Source of the DNA: Bacillota bacterium
GTDB taxonomy: Bacteria > Bacillota > Sulfobacillia > Sulfobacillales > Sulfobacillaceae
Length of the DNA stretch: 6,948 nucleotides
Assembly (NCBI GenBank): GCA_021820675.1
Contig: JAKADI010000083.1
Location: 1 to 6,948, forward strand
Direction of reading: 5' to 3'
Positions 6,018 to 6,948 of the stretch are shown here, piece by piece. The notes below the pieces were generated by a model. The model did not search any database. It was not told the DNA's origin and worked only from the letters and a program-made list of their open reading frames with translations. Every line of letters starts with the position of its first letter. Position 1 is the stretch's first letter. The translations under genes were made by a program, and so were the position numbers.

Positions 6018-6185
6018 TGTACACGACCGTTAGTCAACGTGAGTGACGCCGCTTTGAGCTACTATTGTGCTCCTGTTTTGGTTATCGTGACGGCACCTAT
6101 TGTGCTCGGTGAAAAACTTTCGTCTAAAAAAGTGGTATAGGTCGGCACGGCCTTTGGACTCGCTGTGTCAAATCTTTGGCATAGG
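6018..6185 (+). pseudogene. Fragment of an EamA/DMT-type transporter gene, broken by a stop codon
   Basis: In one frame the sequence encodes NVSDAALSYYCAPVLVIV, then TAPIVLGEKLSSKK, VV, an in-frame TAG (6138-6140), and VGTAFGLAVSN. This is the pattern of the last two helices of an EamA domain: a helix carrying YYxAPVxV, the GEKL connector, then a final Gly/Ala-rich helix. Homology starts near 6018 and stops near 6177, leaving fewer than 55 of about 290 codons. The upstream frame reaches a TAA near 5969 and shows no further transporter sequence, so the rest was deleted or scrambled. It is on the opposite strand from the intact transporter at 3570-4391 and is not closely similar to it, so a local duplication is unlikely. 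Confidence 0.55.
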
Positions 6186-6220
6186 ACTCGTCAGCTTCGA
6201 TGCGACATCCATAGAAAATC

Positions 6221-6313
6221 ATGGCTGGCGAATTTTTTTCCCGCCCCACCAAACATGAGCCAGATTGGTTCTACGTTAACCAGTACTTGCAAGTGATGAA
6301 GAATAACACGTAG
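6221..6313 (+). CDS. Orphan 30-codon ORF, possibly the end of a lost gene
   Basis: ATG 6221 to TAG 6311-6313 encodes a short polar peptide with PDWFYVNQYLQVMKNN near its end, which looks protein-like. An in-frame TAG lies 3 codons upstream of the ATG and no Shine-Dalgarno is visible. After the stop the frame stays open for another 18 codons. No family is recognised. It is more likely debris than a working gene. Confidence 0.12.
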   Translation: MAGEFFSRPTKHEPDWFYVNQYLQVMKNNT

Positions 6314-6595
6314 GATCGACTGGGTTCGGATAAGGTTGGGATTGCAATGAGACGACAGAGCCTTGGGTAAACCTGTGCGGGCATGTTCTACACTGAATTC
6401 ATGGTTGTCAAGAAATGCTGCGAATCGGCGAGTATACGGGCATTATCCGAGGGAGCGCCCGACTACCATCCTCGCGCCAGGTACTCAAAGATGTACGGCA
6501 ATAGCCGCCACTTGGGAACAAGAGATGGCGGGGGTGAACGCTCAGTCGCGGAAAGTCTGATGGTTTCTTCCATTACCTCGTGGGTGCTTAAACGC

Positions 6596-6898
6596 TCACC
6601 GTCGATTCGCCAATACGAACCTAAAGATCGCTTTGTTATTACCTGTGAGTCCCTTGATGTGGATCGTTGCCTTTATGGGGTCAGCCCCAAAGCGATCCCA
6701 CAGTTTACCAAAGCATTCGTCGGCAAAGGCGCTGGTCATTATCTCTATGTTGCGAAAATCGAGGGATACTGGTTGCGTTTTGTCAATCTGTTCCATTAAG
6801 AACGTTCTAGCGTGCCTTCCCAGTTCCCTACTTCCCAAGATGGCGGTGCTCAGCCACGTCTTAACATCAATTGTTTGAAGGCTCGCGGTGGCATTCAT
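6596..6898 (-). CDS. STAS-like domain protein (DUF4325)
   Basis: This is a complete 100-residue single-domain protein. The DUF4325 pattern is clear: LGSRELGRHAR (21-31), then a beta strand PVSLDFRNIEIM (43-54), then TSAFADECFGKLWDRFG (55-71). STAS domains act as anti-anti-sigma-type switches, with a Ser/Thr near the start of this helix being phosphorylated in SpoIIAA; T55-S56 sit at the equivalent place. For DUF4325 itself the function is not established. ATG 6898 is chosen over ATG 6916 because GGAGGT lies 9 nt ahead. That ribosome site is embedded in the codons of the preceding gene, whose TAA overlaps the ATG (TAATG), so translation is probably coupled. A longer plus-strand frame over this gene has no family signature. 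Confidence 0.8.
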   Translation of the reverse strand: MNATASLQTIDVKTWLSTAILGSRELGRHARTFLMEQIDKTQPVSLDFRNIEIMTSAFADECFGKLWDRFGADPIKATIHIKGLTGNNKAIFRFVLANRR

Positions 6899-6948
6899 TA
6901 ATCCTCGACCTCCCATAGATCGTCATCACCCAAATCGTCCGGATGTCC
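6898..6948 (-). CDS. C-terminal end of the gene upstream of the STAS-like protein (partial)
   Basis: The frame runs from the right edge to TAA (6900-6898) and shows 16 residues, GHPDDLGDDDLWEVED, a strongly acidic tail. The stop overlaps the next ATG by one base (TAATG), the usual sign of a translationally coupled operon. In many genomes DUF4325 genes sit directly behind a histidine-kinase-like ATPase; that identity is only inferred from context, as no ATPase motif is visible here. Confidence 0.5.
   Translation of the reverse strand, partial: GHPDDLGDDDLWEVED

Larger units (their letters stand above)
5316..6595. other. Long region without a convincing intact gene
   Basis: About 1.28 kb separates the VanW start from the end of the STAS-like gene. 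It holds three related tRNA-end-like motifs (5394-5776), one open frame of unknown value, a hairpin (CACCCGC 5714-5720 with GCGGGTG 5733-5739), a broken transporter fragment (6018-6180) and a 30-codon orphan ORF. Frames are short and stops frequent. From 6314 to 6595 nothing recognisable was seen. It reads as decayed, probably once mobile or rearranged, sequence. Confidence 0.6.

Noticed and set aside
6383..6799. Plus-strand frame of 138 codons overlapping the STAS-like gene
   Set aside because: It is antisense to a frame with a clear DUF4325 signature and a proper ribosome site; its own translation shows no family pattern.

Overview
This window looks like chromosomal DNA of a Gram-positive Bacillota (Firmicutes). 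The gene content suggests this: a type 2 ferredoxin-NADP reductase like those of Bacillus, a VanW/G5-type envelope protein with a short signal peptide, a small HD-domain hydrolase, a DUF2203 protein and a STAS-like DUF4325 protein. Purine-rich Shine-Dalgarno sites and GTG starts also fit. The moderate GC content and mix of families would suit a Sulfobacillus-like organism, but that genus is a guess from general resemblance and no search was run.

Left part (1-2310). The C-terminal end of an M61-type metalloprotease with a PDZ domain enters from the left. It converges with a ferredoxin/flavodoxin-NADP reductase on the minus strand, and a palindrome lies between them. The reductase is divergent from an HD-domain hydrolase, and the two predicted promoters share their -35 region. 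The HD gene converges on a DUF2203 gene across an 11-bp perfect palindrome that contains both stop codons.

Middle (2305-5315, all minus strand). In transcription order this holds a VanW-family secreted or anchored protein, an EamA-like membrane transporter, a possible 24-residue Trp-rich small ORF, a PduO-type ATP:cob(I)alamin adenosyltransferase, and the DUF2203 protein 14 nt behind it. The last two form a clear operon. VanW and the transporter are probably co-transcribed.

Right part (5316-6948). About 1.28 kb without a convincing intact gene contains sequence debris. It has three related copies of a motif resembling a tRNA T-arm and acceptor end, an unplaced open frame, a recognisable fragment of a second EamA-like transporter interrupted by a stop codon, and a tiny orphan ORF. 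Beyond it, on the minus strand, lies a complete STAS-like DUF4325 gene. It is translationally coupled (TAATG overlap) to an upstream gene of which only 16 acidic C-terminal codons are visible.

No CRISPR array, rRNA, complete tRNA or intact insertion sequence was seen. The most interesting items are the shared -35 divergent promoter, the stop-codon palindrome, the Trp-spaced small ORF ahead of the adenosyltransferase, the tRNA-end-like repeats with the transporter relic, and the coupled STAS-like two-gene unit at the right edge.
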